Assembly (NCBI GenBank): GCA_018266965.1
Contig: JAFDZJ010000298.1
Coordinates: forward strand, 1 to 16,745
Direction of reading: 5' to 3'
Source: Bacteroidota bacterium
Lineage (GTDB): Bacteria > Bacteroidota > Bacteroidia > Flavobacteriales > Weeksellaceae
DNA: 16,745 nt
Shown here: positions 1 through 9,300 of the stretch, piece after piece
Position numbering within the stretch: position 1 is the first letter of the stretch
Layout of the letters: the number at the start of each line of letters is the position of its first letter
Made by a program: the position numbers and the translations under genes
Notes under the pieces: generated by a model
Seen by the model: the letters and a program-made list of their open reading frames with translations, nothing else
What the model was told of the DNA's origin: nothing
Databases searched by the model: none

Positions 1-7
1 AAAATAT

Positions 8-100
8 AAAATATACCAATAAAAAGGTAAGACGCAAAAAAATCGAAGATTTTTAATTTTAACATCGTTATAGCTTTGCGTCATAAAAACATTAAACTTT
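8..100 (+). repeat. Dispersed intergenic repeat, copy A (partial)
   Basis: This AT-rich stretch is repeated in direct orientation near the other end of the window, at about 16587-16679. By eye the two match at roughly 85% with one single-base gap. Copy A contains perfect inverted arms, GACGCAAA at 31-38 and TTTGCGTC at 75-82, and a smaller inner hairpin (AAAATC GAA GATTTT, about 39-53). It could therefore fold as a stem-loop. The TTTGCGTCATAAAA part also resembles 10590-10605 in copy B. It lies upstream of the yceI-like gene and has no coding potential. It may be a short extragenic repeat family; the unit boundaries are uncertain because the window begins here. Confidence 0.65.
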
Positions 101-184
101 TTTCATTTCAGATTAAACCATATTTTATTGTCCAGTACATCAAAATAAAATTTATCCTGAAAACATGATATTTGTCATTAGTAA

Positions 185-234
185 ATAGGTCTTTCTTAAC
201 CTATATCAATGGTTACTTGGTATGGATATTGATA
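185..234 (+). promoter_or_regulatory. Inverted repeats upstream of the YceI-like gene
   Basis: Two perfect inverted repeats lie just upstream of, and into, the -7 box. One is ATAGGT (185-190) with ACCTAT (199-204), spacer 8 nt. The other is TATCAAT (204-210) with ATTGATA (228-234), spacer 17 nt. Their position fits operators for a transcription factor controlling the downstream gene. In DNA this AT-rich such matches can occur by chance, so this is only suggestive. Confidence 0.25.
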
Positions 235-240
235 ATTTTG
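233..240 (+). promoter_or_regulatory. -7 promoter box of the YceI-like gene
   Basis: TAATTTTG matches the Bacteroidota sigma-ABfr -7 consensus TAnnTTTG exactly and ends 25 nt before the ATG at 266. No well-spaced -33 TTG is present; the nearest, at 217-219, is only 13 nt upstream, which suggests an activator may be needed. Confidence 0.6.
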
Positions 241-265
241 CCACAATAAAAATTTAAGAAAAAAT

Positions 266-832
266 ATGAAAAAATTAGCATTATTAGCAATTTTCGCAAG
301 TACAGTAGTCTTTGGACAAACCAAAAAAGTAACATCTTCCACTATCCAATGGTGGGGATACAAATTGGCCAAGACAGAAGCATCATCTCATACCGGAAAT
401 TTGACTATGAAATCCGGAAATATTGTTGTGAAAGGAAATCAATTGGTGGGAGGAGATTTTGTTTTTGACATGAATTCCATTAACACAACCGATCTTACAG
501 GAGAGTACAAAACAAAATTGGACAACCATCTTAAAAATGGAGATTTCTTCGAAGTTGAAAAATTTCCAACGGCTTCCTACAAAATTACTTCCGTTAAAAA
601 AAATACTCACAAAAATTTCAAGTACATCATTTCTGGAAATTTGACTATAAAAGGAAAAACAGCTCCTGTTTCTTTTTTAGCAAATATTAGCCATAACAAA
701 GGAGTGTATCAAATTTCTTCTGATAAATTTGCTTGGGACAGACAAAAATTCGGTGTTTCCTACAAAATTACCATGAAAGATGTAATGCTAAAAGATGATA
801 TTGATATGCAAATAAAATTAACTGCACAATAA
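266..832 (+). CDS. YceI family periplasmic lipid-binding-like protein
   Basis: 188-residue secreted protein. Residues 1-17 form a typical signal peptide (MKKLALLAIF then ASTVVFG), with likely cleavage before QTKK. The rest fits the YceI domain: an N-terminal strand with the aromatic pattern IQWWGYKLAKTEASSHTG (about 27-44), alternating beta strands, and the central phrase NGDFFEVEKFPTASYKIT, which is the 'F.A...P.A.F' signature region of the family. YceI proteins are lipocalin-like beta barrels that bind isoprenoid-like lipids in the periplasm. The physiological role varies and is unknown here. The gene is monocistronic: it has its own -7 box and a strong terminator directly after it. Length is normal for the family. 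Confidence 0.9.
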   Translation: MKKLALLAIFASTVVFGQTKKVTSSTIQWWGYKLAKTEASSHTGNLTMKSGNIVVKGNQLVGGDFVFDMNSINTTDLTGEYKTKLDNHLKNGDFFEVEKFPTASYKITSVKKNTHKNFKYIISGNLTIKGKTAPVSFLANISHNKGVYQISSDKFAWDRQKFGVSYKITMKDVMLKDDIDMQIKLTAQ

Positions 833-856
833 GTAATCGACTTTATTTAAGATTTG

Positions 857-886
857 TCCCTCAATTTTTTTGAGGGATTTTTTTTT
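857..886 (+). terminator. Rho-independent terminator after the YceI-like gene
   Basis: Stem TCCCTCAA / TTGAGGGA (857-864 with 870-877), loop of 5 T, followed by nine T (878-886). It ends the yceI-like transcript 25 nt after the stop codon. Confidence 0.9.
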
Positions 887-891
887 GATAA

Positions 892-926
892 TTTGTTTCT
901 AATTTCAAATTTATTTAGAATATTTG
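892..926 (+). promoter_or_regulatory. Promoter of the DUF4268 gene (near consensus)
   Basis: TTTG at 892-895, then 23 nt, then AATATTTG (919-926), one mismatch from TAnnTTTG. The box ends 4 nt before the ATG at 931, giving TTTGCAGA-ATG. The same 4-nt distance is seen at three other genes in the window, which supports both the promoter and the start. Confidence 0.45.
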
Positions 927-930
927 CAGA

Positions 931-1359
931 ATGTTTAGCAAAGAAGAAGCCGTACGACTTAAAAAAGAATTTTGGACAGCATTTGGAAAAAGTTTTCCAA
1001 GAAAATGGATGCTTTATGATACCAAAATAAAGGACTTTTCTTTTAAATTTTTGGTGGATAACAAAAAAGCAGAAGTCTCACTAGATATAGAAATGAAAGA
1101 CGAACTTTTCCGAGAAGCCTATTACAATAAAATTTGGTCTTTGGAAGATCAGTTACAATCAATAATTGGAGATTTTTATAAACAAGAAAACTATACACTG
1201 GACAATGGAAAGGTAATTTCCAGAATTTGGGTACAACAATCTGGTGTTTCTGTTTTTAATAAAAATACTTGGCAACAAATTTTTGAATTTTTCTATACAA
1301 AAATGAATGCTTTTGAGGATTTTTTCACTGAATACGAAGATTTTATTAGAGATGTTTAG
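931..1359 (+). CDS. DUF4268 domain-containing protein
   Basis: 142-residue soluble protein with no signal peptide or membrane segment. It begins MFSKEEAVRLKKEFWTAFG and is rich in aromatic and charged residues, with the segments FPRKWMLYDTKIKDFSFKF (about 24-42) and an acidic, aromatic C-terminus (FEDFFTEYEDFIRDV). From memory this is the stand-alone DUF4268 family. That domain is also found fused to nuclease-like proteins, but small flavobacterial versions have no known function. From memory it commonly sits next to ftsK in this group. It lies 134 bp upstream of ftsK, which has its own -7 box, so co-transcription is not required. Confidence 0.8.
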   Translation: MFSKEEAVRLKKEFWTAFGKSFPRKWMLYDTKIKDFSFKFLVDNKKAEVSLDIEMKDELFREAYYNKIWSLEDQLQSIIGDFYKQENYTLDNGKVISRIWVQQSGVSVFNKNTWQQIFEFFYTKMNAFEDFFTEYEDFIRDV

Positions 1360-1471
1360 TTATTTTAAATTAATGAAAATCCTTTCGGAAAACTGTGAAA
1401 TTTAAGCTAAATAAAATTTTAAATTTTAAAAAAAATACAAAATCAACAGCAAATTCATCGTAATTTTTCGT

Positions 1472-1479
1472 TAAATTTG
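1472..1479 (+). promoter_or_regulatory. -7 promoter box of ftsK
   Basis: TAAATTTG matches TAnnTTTG and ends 14 nt before the ATG at 1494. No TTG at a normal -33 spacing was seen. Confidence 0.55.
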
Positions 1480-1493
1480 CCCACATTGATATT

Positions 1494-3959
1494 ATGGAAA
1501 AAAACACAACCCTCCCCAAAAAGCCAATTGCTACAACACCAAAAACACTTTCCAAAGTAAGAATATTTTTTGGATTATCATTCATGGTAATTTCTATTGT
1601 CATGGCAATTTCTTTCGCCTCCTTTCTGTCCAGTTGGAAATCCAACCAAAGTCTAAAAGGAAATATGTTGGACAGAACCGTGAAATCTTCTAATATTTTC
1701 AGTAAAGTTGGAGATTGGCTAGGGAATATTTTTGTAATGGACACTTTTGGGATTTCGGCTTTTATTGTTGCTTTTCTCGTTTTTGTAATAGCAATGATAA
1801 TTTTGAAAAAAAAATATTTCAAACCTTGGAAAACATTTGGACATTCGTTGTTTTTTATTTGTTGGCTTCCGATTTTTGTTGCTGCCATCACCAAAGGCGA
1901 AGGTGCTTTCAGTGGAGTGTATGGCTATCAAATCATGGATTTTTTGGACTCGCTGATCGGTACTGTTGGTTTGTGGGTAGCTATTATTTTTAGTATAATT
2001 CTGTATTTTGTATTGGAATTGAATCTTAGACCAAGTACAGTAAAACAAAAACTAAATGACATCAATGAACAAACCATAGGTAAAGTAAAATCGCTCATTC
2101 CGAAATCCGAAGAAGATTTTGAAGAAGATTTGCAAGTGGAAAAACCTATTACCGAAGTAGAACAACCAATTGTAGAACAACCCAAAAAACCTAGTCCATT
2201 CGACAAAACAAAAAAAGAAGAAAACTTTGAGATTGTAACTCCCAACCATACTTCTTTTGAAACACAACAACCCGTAGAACAAGAAAATATTTCGGTTGAA
2301 CTGCCTATTTCATCTATTCCAACTATTCCAACAAAAAATACAAATACAACTTCCGAGGATATTGGTTTCGAAGTAGAAATTGCCGAAGTAAAAGACGAAA
2401 TTATAGACCCTGAAAAAAAATCCAATGAGTTGGTAGAAAAACATGGTTTGTATGATCACAAATTGGATTTGGCAGGTTTCCAATTTCCTTCTACCGATTT
2501 GTTGAAAGATTATGGAAACGAAGAAATATCCATCAACCAAGAGGAATTGGAAGAAAATAAAAATAAAATTGTTGGACTTCTCAAAAATTTCAATGTAGGT
2601 ATCAAACAGATAAAAGCAACTATTGGTCCTACTGTTACCCTCTACGAAATTGTTCCTGATGATGGTATCCGAGTAAATTCCATCAAAAAATTACAAGATG
2701 ATATTGCTCTCAATCTTTCTGCACTAGGTATTAGGATTATCGCACCTATGCCTGGCAAAGGTACTATTGGTATAGAAGTGCCAAGAAAAAAACCATCTAT
2801 GGTATCTATGAGAAGTGTATTGAGTTCTCAAAAATTTCAAAATACCGATATGGATTTGCCTGTTGTATTTGGTAAAACTATTTCTAATGAAATTTTTATG
2901 GCAGACCTTGCAAAAATGCCACATCTATTGATGGCAGGAGCTACAGGACAAGGGAAATCCGTAGGTATCAATGCTATACTCACTTCATTATTGTACAAAA
3001 AACACCCTAGCGAATTGAAATTTGTAATGGTGGATCCCAAAAAAGTTGAGCTTACCCTTTATTCCAAAATCGAAAGACATTATTTGGCAAAATTACCAGA
3101 TGCCGATGATGCGATTATTACTGATACTCACAAGGTAATCAATACCCTTAACTCCTTGTGTGTAGAAATGGATACCAGGTACGAATTGCTGAAAAATGCC
3201 TTTTGTAGAACTATAAAAGAATATAATGCCAAATTCTCCGAAAGAAAACTCAACCCAGAAAATGGACACAGATATTTGCCGTATATAGTTTTGGTGGTCG
3301 ATGAATTTGCAGACCTTATCATGACTGCCGGAAAAGAAGTAGAACACCCAATTGCAAGATTGGCACAATTGGCTAGAGCGGTAGGAATACACTTGATTGT
3401 TGCCACACAAAGACCATCTGTAAATGTTATTACCGGTATGATAAAAGCCAATTTCCCGGCAAGAGCTGCATTTAGAGTAATTTCCAGTGTGGATTCTAGG
3501 ACTATTTTAGATTCTCCTGGTGCCGATCAGTTGATAGGAAAAGGGGATATGCTTTATTTTAATGGAAACGAAATCCTAAGATTGCAATGTGCTTTTGTAG
3601 ATACCCCGGAGGTAGAAAAAATAGTCGATTTTATTGGCGAACAAAAAGGCTATCCAACTGCTTTGCTATTGCCAGAAGTTGCCAATGAAGATGGACAGGT
3701 TTCCAGTACAGGATTTGACCCAAATGAAAAAGATGCTCTTTTTGAAGAAGCTGCTAGGATAGTAGTTTCTACCCAACAAGGTTCGACTTCTATGTTGCAA
3801 AGACAACTGAAATTGGGCTACAACAGAGCAGGAAGGATTATGGATCAATTGGAAGCTGCTGGTGTTGTCGGTGGTTTCAATGGTGCAAAAGCCAGAGAAG
3901 TAATGATTACCGACCTTAGTTCTTTGGAGAATTTTTTAGATGAATTACGAAACGGGTAA
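1494..3959 (+). CDS. ftsK: DNA translocase FtsK/SpoIIIE
   Basis: 821-residue membrane-anchored DNA pump that moves chromosome termini through the division septum and helps resolve dimers at dif. Four predicted membrane helices lie at about 23-45, 86-104, 116-133 and 155-175. A low-complexity acidic and proline-containing linker follows (about 205-310). The alpha and beta motor domains start near 340, with Walker A GATGQGKS (482-489), Walker B LVVDEFAD (600-607) and the conserved VATQRPSVNVITGMIKANFP stretch (636-655). The C-terminal winged-helix gamma domain is at about 745-808 (SMLQRQLKLGYNRAGRIMDQLE). In known FtsK proteins this domain reads polar DNA sequences (KOPS). Length and order are normal for Bacteroidota FtsK. 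It is followed by lolA after 87 bp. Confidence 0.97.
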   Translation: MEKNTTLPKKPIATTPKTLSKVRIFFGLSFMVISIVMAISFASFLSSWKSNQSLKGNMLDRTVKSSNIFSKVGDWLGNIFVMDTFGISAFIVAFLVFVIAMIILKKKYFKPWKTFGHSLFFICWLPIFVAAITKGEGAFSGVYGYQIMDFLDSLIGTVGLWVAIIFSIILYFVLELNLRPSTVKQKLNDINEQTIGKVKSLIPKSEEDFEEDLQVEKPITEVEQPIVEQPKKPSPFDKTKKEENFEIVTPNHTSFETQQPVEQENISVELPISSIPTIPTKNTNTTSEDIGFEVEIAEVKDEIIDPEKKSNELVEKHGLYDHKLDLAGFQFPSTDLLKDYGNEEISINQEELEENKNKIVGLLKNFNVGIKQIKATIGPTVTLYEIVPDDGIRVNSIKKLQDDIALNLSALGIRIIAPMPGKGTIGIEVPRKKPSMVSMRSVLSSQKFQNTDMDLPVVFGKTISNEIFMADLAKMPHLLMAGATGQGKSVGINAILTSLLYKKHPSELKFVMVDPKKVELTLYSKIERHYLAKLPDADDAIITDTHKVINTLNSLCVEMDTRYELLKNAFCRTIKEYNAKFSERKLNPENGHRYLPYIVLVVDEFADLIMTAGKEVEHPIARLAQLARAVGIHLIVATQRPSVNVITGMIKANFPARAAFRVISSVDSRTILDSPGADQLIGKGDMLYFNGNEILRLQCAFVDTPEVEKIVDFIGEQKGYPTALLLPEVANEDGQVSSTGFDPNEKDALFEEAARIVVSTQQGSTSMLQRQLKLGYNRAGRIMDQLEAAGVVGGFNGAKAREVMITDLSSLENFLDELRNG

Positions 3960-4010
3960 TAAACTTATTTTAAATTTCTAAAAAACAAATATTATTTCTA
4001 TCTATGGAAT

Positions 4011-4018
4011 GATTTTTG
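4011..4018 (+). promoter_or_regulatory. Possible -7 box of lolA
   Basis: GATTTTTG has one mismatch to TAnnTTTG. It would place the transcript start near 4022-4026, leaving a leader of about 20 nt to the ATG at 4047. This is an argument against the earlier ATG at 4026. No -33 element was seen, and read-through from ftsK is also possible because no terminator lies between the genes. Confidence 0.3.
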
Positions 4019-4046
4019 AAAACTAATGAAAATTAATTTTAAAATT

Positions 4047-4694
4047 ATGACAAATTTTTTCAGTAAGATAATTATTACAACAGTAATGTTGGGTGCAACT
4101 AGTTTTGCTTTTTCACAGAAAATAGACGAAAAATCCAATGAAATACTAGATGCTGTTACCAAAAGCTATAATGCCAAAAAAAATTCTTATTTCAAATTTT
4201 CTTTCTCTACCGGTGTACAAGGGAAAATTTCCAAAGTAGAACCGGGTATTTATTATTCTTCCGGAGACAAATACCGATTGAAAATTATGGGAACCGAACA
4301 AATTTTTGATGGAAATAAAATCTACAACATCAATGCACAAGATTCGGAGGTTACCGTTGCCAAACCAAATGCCAATTCTGCCATGTTTTCCCCCATCAAT
4401 TACCTGTCCAATTATAGAAAAGATTACAATGTAAGCTATGATGGAAAGAAAACTGTAAAAGGAATTTCTACTGATGTTATAAAATTGGAGCCTGTAAAAT
4501 CCAATGGTTTGGAGGTGGTATATCTCTATATCGACAATACAAAAAAACAAATCATAAAGCTGGAACAACACGGAAAAAACAAAGATGTTGCCGTTATAGA
4601 AATCCAAGGTTACAAAGCCAACCAAGCATTGTCGGCATCCATGTTTTCGTTTGATAAAAATAAATTTAAAAATTATATAATTACAGAATTGTAA
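4047..4694 (+). CDS. lolA: LolA-like outer-membrane lipoprotein carrier protein
   Basis: 215-residue periplasmic chaperone candidate that would take lipoproteins from the inner-membrane Lol transporter to the outer membrane. From the ATG at 4047 it has a compact signal peptide (MTNFFSKIIITTVMLGATSF then AFS, cut before QK). An in-frame ATG at 4026 would add seven residues and a less typical n-region. The mature part has the LolA-type half-barrel pattern: KSYNAKKNSYFKFSFSTG, then GKISKVEPGIYYSSGDKYRLKIMGTEQIFDGNKIY, and a late LEVVYLYIDNTKKQIIKLEQHGKN strand pair. Bacteroidota LolA proteins diverge strongly from E. coli LolA, so the assignment rests on fold-type pattern and neighbourhood (ftsK before, Lpt permease after). 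A terminator follows. Confidence 0.85.
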   Translation: MTNFFSKIIITTVMLGATSFAFSQKIDEKSNEILDAVTKSYNAKKNSYFKFSFSTGVQGKISKVEPGIYYSSGDKYRLKIMGTEQIFDGNKIYNINAQDSEVTVAKPNANSAMFSPINYLSNYRKDYNVSYDGKKTVKGISTDVIKLEPVKSNGLEVVYLYIDNTKKQIIKLEQHGKNKDVAVIEIQGYKANQALSASMFSFDKNKFKNYIITEL

Positions 4695-4714
4695 TCCGAT
4701 ATTAATAAATTATG

Positions 4715-4746
4715 AAGTCGCAAAGTACAATCTTTGTGGCTTTTTT
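4715..4746 (+). terminator. Rho-independent terminator after lolA
   Basis: As RNA, GUCGCAAAG (4717-4725) pairs over all 9 bases with CUUUGUGGC (4732-4740), including two G-U wobbles. Two further A-U pairs come from 4715-4716. The loop is UACAAU and six T follow (4741-4746). It lies 21 nt after the lolA stop. Its presence shows that an ATG at 4712 is not the start of the permease gene. Confidence 0.8.
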
Positions 4747-4747
4747 A

Positions 4748-4755
4748 TATTTTTG
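4748..4755 (+). promoter_or_regulatory. -7 promoter box of the LptF/LptG-type gene
   Basis: TATTTTTG matches TAnnTTTG. It starts one base after the terminator T-run and ends 4 nt before the ATG at 4760 (TTTGCATT-ATG). The predicted transcript would begin at or beside the A of the start codon. A -33 element would fall inside the terminator hairpin; the only TTG nearby (4734-4736) is too close. Confidence 0.55.
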
Positions 4756-4759
4756 CATT

Positions 4760-6214
4760 ATGTTAAAAATTATTGATAGATATATCATCAAGACTTTTTT
4801 TGGTCCTTTTCTCTTCATATTCTCTGTGTTGTTTTTTATTTTTATAGTCAACATTATTTGGATACAGTTGAGCCAATTTATGGGAAAAGGTCTGAGCTAT
4901 TTCGAGATTATAAAATTACTTTTCTATCTTGGGGTAAGTGTAATTTCGTTGGTGATGCCTCTTACCATTTTATTAGCCTCCATCATGACATTTGGTGAAT
5001 TGGGGGAAAGGTACGAATTGGCTGCACTGAAAGCCGCAGGTACTTCCCTCACTAGGACTATGATGCCTTTGTTTTTTGTAGCGATATTTCTCTCCATACT
5101 TTTATTCTTTTTTTCCAACAATATTATTCCGGATTTCCAACGGAAAGCAAAAAATATGCTCTACAATATTGCTGCTACCAAACCAGCTCTCAATTTTACT
5201 CCGGGACAATTTATTGACCAAATCCCAGGTTATTTGGTTAAATTTGATAAGGTATATGGAGAAAATGCAACCGAATTGGAAGGTGTTTTTATTCATAAAA
5301 AAGCGTATGCTTTTGAAAATCAACAATCTATTTTGGCGAAAAAAGGAAGGTTTGTAAAAGCTGCCAATAAAAATTTCTTGAAATTAGAACTTTACAACGG
5401 ATACATTTTTGAAGATATGGTATCCAACCAAAATCTGAGTTCTAGGGCTAAACAACCAGACCAAGCAATAAAATTTGACACTTTGGTTTCTCATTTTGAT
5501 ATTAGCGAAATAATAAAAAAAGCAATCGACGATGAGAAAATTACCGATGATTACCGTTTTCAGACTTATAATGAGTTGGACAAAACCATTACGACTACAA
5601 TAAAAGATAGCCGATTGAGTTTTAAAAATATTAATACCGATCTTATTTCCCAAACCAACAATTACATCGTTTATATTGACCAAACAAAGTCAAAAGATAA
5701 AATTGCTCCTCAATTTGATTTGTCAAAAATTCAACAAAAAAAGAAAAATGAAGCCTTGTTGTCTGCTTATCAAAAATTAGAAAACCTAAGACTTACTGCG
5801 GAACAAAAAGATAGCGAAATACAACCGATAGTGAAATATTATTCCAAAGTTGTTATGTACCAACAAAGGATTGTCGCCTATTCTGTAACTTGTGTAATTT
5901 TCTTTTTGATAGGTGCTAGTTTGGGTTCCATCATCCGAAAAGGAGGTATGGGTCTTCCGGTAATTATAGCCATTGTTATTTTTATCATTTTCTATGTACT
6001 CAATCTTTCGGTAGAAAATATTGCTTGGAATGGTACTGTAGATCCTTATTTGGCAGCTTGGCTTCCCAATATGTTATTATTACCTTTCGGAACCTGGCTT
6101 ACCTATAAAGCATTAACAGACTCGCAATTGTTTGATGTAGAGAAATATAAGGCGTTATTCAAACCTATTATTTCCAAATTCATTAAAAATAAAGAACACA
6201 AAAGATACCAATAA
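4760..6214 (+). CDS. LptF/LptG family lipopolysaccharide-export permease
   Basis: 484-residue inner-membrane protein of the YjgP/YjgQ family. With LptB it forms the ABC transporter that extracts lipopolysaccharide from the inner membrane and pushes it along the Lpt bridge. The start MLKIIDRYIIKTFFGPFLF is typical of the family. Three N-terminal helices lie at about 12-35, 55-77 and 101-120, with the conserved cytoplasmic coupling stretch GERYELAALKAAGTS (82-96). A large periplasmic beta region follows, then three C-terminal helices beginning near YSVTCVIFFLIGASLGS. It is about 120 residues longer than the E. coli members. Much of the excess is a charged insert before the last helices (around DDEKITDDYRFQTYNELDK through LRLTAEQKDSEIQP). 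LptF and LptG cannot be told apart here. Confidence 0.9.
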   Translation: MLKIIDRYIIKTFFGPFLFIFSVLFFIFIVNIIWIQLSQFMGKGLSYFEIIKLLFYLGVSVISLVMPLTILLASIMTFGELGERYELAALKAAGTSLTRTMMPLFFVAIFLSILLFFFSNNIIPDFQRKAKNMLYNIAATKPALNFTPGQFIDQIPGYLVKFDKVYGENATELEGVFIHKKAYAFENQQSILAKKGRFVKAANKNFLKLELYNGYIFEDMVSNQNLSSRAKQPDQAIKFDTLVSHFDISEIIKKAIDDEKITDDYRFQTYNELDKTITTTIKDSRLSFKNINTDLISQTNNYIVYIDQTKSKDKIAPQFDLSKIQQKKKNEALLSAYQKLENLRLTAEQKDSEIQPIVKYYSKVVMYQQRIVAYSVTCVIFFLIGASLGSIIRKGGMGLPVIIAIVIFIIFYVLNLSVENIAWNGTVDPYLAAWLPNMLLLPFGTWLTYKALTDSQLFDVEKYKALFKPIISKFIKNKEHKRYQ

Positions 6215-6324
6215 TTCGTTGTTATTTTTCATTGATTTTCGGAATTGACAAAATCTATTATAACAATTGTGGACAAAATAGTATAAATAAACGAGATAAA
6301 TTCTTTTAATCGTTTTTCCTTCTG

Positions 6325-6332
6325 TATTTTTG
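6325..6332 (+). promoter_or_regulatory. -7 promoter box of ccsBA
   Basis: TATTTTTG matches TAnnTTTG and lies 36 nt before the ATG at 6369. A TTG codon at 6330 overlaps this box and so is an unlikely start. The upstream stretch 6215-6324 holds no terminator hairpin and no clear -33 TTG. Confidence 0.5.
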
Positions 6333-6368
6333 CACATCAAAAAATTGTATCAACTTATTTATTTTTTT

Positions 6369-9300
6369 ATGATGGACAAATTATATAAAATTATCATTTC
6401 TACTAGGACTATGGCAGTTCTTCTCTTGGTATATGCTTTCTCGATGGGGTATGCAACATTTTTGGAGAATGATTATGGTACGCCAACTGCAAAAGCATTA
6501 ATCTATGAAGCCAAATGGTTTGAGTTGCTAATGCTCCTATTAATTGTAAATTTTATTGGAAATATAGCCAGATACAGACTTTGGAGAAAGGAAAAATGGT
6601 CGGTATTGGTTTTTCACTTGGCATTTATCCTTATTTTTATAGGTGGTGCAATTACAAGATACATCAGCTATGAAGGAATGATGCATATCCGAGAAGGCGA
6701 ATCCTCCAACGAAATTGTTTCTTTGAAAAATTTCTTTAAAATACAGATAGAAGACAAAGGAGATGTTTTGAATTATCAGGATATCCCTTACCTTATCACA
6801 CCAAAGCATAAAGGTTTTGAAGCCAAATATGATTTTCATGGAAAAAAAATTGGAGTAAAAGCTATTGATTATATACAAAGAAAAAAAGATAGTCTGGTTG
6901 CTAGTGCCGACCAAACCGAATATTTGCACTTTGTTGTTGCCGGACAATCCGGAAGAGAGAATTTTTATATAAAACCCGGCGATGTGAAAAATATTCATGG
7001 GACTTTGGTAACTTTTAATAGGAATATCGATGGTGCAATAGAATTTAAAAAAGAAAATAATCAATTACTCATAAAAACTCCTGTAGAAGCGACTTATATG
7101 ACTATGGCAACCCAAGCAACAGGCAATACAACAGCCAACACTTTTCATCCATTGGTACTCAGAAGTCTATATTCTATCAATGATATAAAAATTGTAGTTC
7201 CCGATGGATTGAAAACAGGAAAACTAATTGCCGTAGAAGGAGATAAGAAAAAAGATGAAAATCTTAATGACCAACTTACCATAGAATTGCAAGGACCAAA
7301 AACCAAACAATTGGTAGATATTTCTGTTGAAAAAGGAAATCCTAACGCTTACAAACAAGTTTCTATTGATGGACTGAATATTATGGTTGGATATGGACCC
7401 AAAGTATATACTACACCTTTTTCTTTGAAATTAGAAAAATTCGTGATGGAAACTTATCCAGGCTCCTCATCGCCATCGGCTTATGAAAGTCATGTAAATA
7501 TCGTTGATAAAGGAAAACAAACACCTTACAAAATCTATATGAACCATGTCCTAAACTACGATGGGTACAGATTTTTCCAATCCAGTTTCGATCCGGACAG
7601 AAAAGGAACTAGACTTTCTGTAAATCATGATTTTTGGGGAACTCTCATTACCTATATCGGATATGTATTTCTATTTTTAGGAATGTTCGTGAGCTTTTTT
7701 TGGAAAGGAACTCACTTTTGGAAACTCAATGCTATGTTGAAACAAATTAGTAAAAAAAGAGGACTTACATTGTTATTGATAATGTTAAGTTTCGGATGGT
7801 CTGCACAAGATATTGATATGCACGGAACCATCGATGGAAAAACAAATCCTAAAACAGAAATTCATGATCCAAATGATGGACAAGATCATTCCGGACACAA
7901 CCATGCCAATACAACAATTGAGAAAAACCATACAGAAAATAGCAATTCCAAAACTGCACAACCATTAGCAGCTTCTAGGGTTATAACTGCTGACGAAATA
8001 ATTTCCAGAAATAAAATTTCTCCTGAACACGCCGACAAATTTGGTTATTTATTAGTCCAAAATTATGACGGAAGAATTGTCCCTATGAATACACAAGCTC
8101 TTGATGTTCTTAGGAAATTATACAAAAAAGACAATTTCCAATCGGAAAGTGGAAAGACACTTTCTGCTAACCAGTGGTTTCTATCTGTTACCACCGATAC
8201 ACCAAGTTGGTCTATGGTTCCGCTGATAAAAATTGGCTCAAAAGGTGGCGACGAACTTCTGAAAAAAACCAAAGCCAATGCCGAAGGTTATACTTCGCTA
8301 ATGAATCTTTTCCCTCCAGATGGAAGAGGTGGTTTGCACTATGTATTGGAAGAGGATTATAATACTGCGTTTAGAAAAAAAGCATCGGAACAAACCAATT
8401 ATGACAAAGAAGTAATTGCAGTTAATGACAGAGTACAAGCATTCAATGAGTTTTTTACTGGACAATTTATGAGAATTATTCCTGTGAAAAATGATGCTAA
8501 CCACCGTTGGAATTCTTGGCTCAATGACCAATTGCAACCCGATGACGAAGCACAAAGTGTGATGGCTCCTTATTTCCTAAGTGTTTTAGATGCTACTAGA
8601 AATGGAAATTGGGCAGGTGCAGATGCAGCACTACAAAAGCTATCCGATTATCAACAAAAATGGGGTAAAAATGTAGTTCCCTCCAAAACAAAAGTAGAAG
8701 TAGAAGTGTTTCTAAATCAGGTAAATATCAATTTCAAATTATTGATTTTCTACACCATCATTGGAGGATTGTTGCTCATATTAGGATTTGTAGATTTATT
8801 TCGCTCCAATAAAAAATTAAAATTAGTTCTCAACACACTTATTGCAATTGGTGTTATAGGTTATTTGGCACATTTTCTAGGTTTGGTAGCAAGGTGGTAT
8901 ATTTCCGGACATGCTCCTTGGAGTAATGGTTACGAAGCTATTGTTTTTATTTCTTGGGTAGGGATTACGGCAGGTTTATTATTGTATAGAAATTCCAATG
9001 CACTTATTCCGGCAGCAGGATTTATGGTGGCAGTTATTATGATGGGATTTGCTCATGGAGGTTCGGCTTTGGATCCACAAATTACACCTTTGGCACCTGT
9101 CTTGAAATCCTATTGGTTGATTGTTCATGTTGCCATTATCACTTCTAGTTATGGATTTTTTGCCCTCTCTATGATTATTGCAGTTATCACCTTATTTTTC
9201 TATATTGTATCTTCCAAAGCTCTATACAAAATACACCATGATAGTACTTTGAAGGAATTAACCGTGGTTTCGGAAATGTCCCTTACCATAGGATTGTTTG

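Noticed and set aside
1370..1894. 174-codon open frame on the - strand
   Set aside because: Overlaps the ftsK start and membrane-helix coding region on the opposite strand, with no recognisable motifs.
4712..4759. Upstream ATG extending the Lpt permease by 16 residues
   Set aside because: These bases form a terminator hairpin with T-run and a -7 box; family members begin with the MLKI-RYI-type N-terminus encoded at 4760.
6330..6368. TTG start adding 13 residues to CcsBA
   Set aside because: The TTG is part of the -7 box TATTTTTG, and two adjacent ATGs at 6369/6372 give the expected short N-terminus before the first helix.
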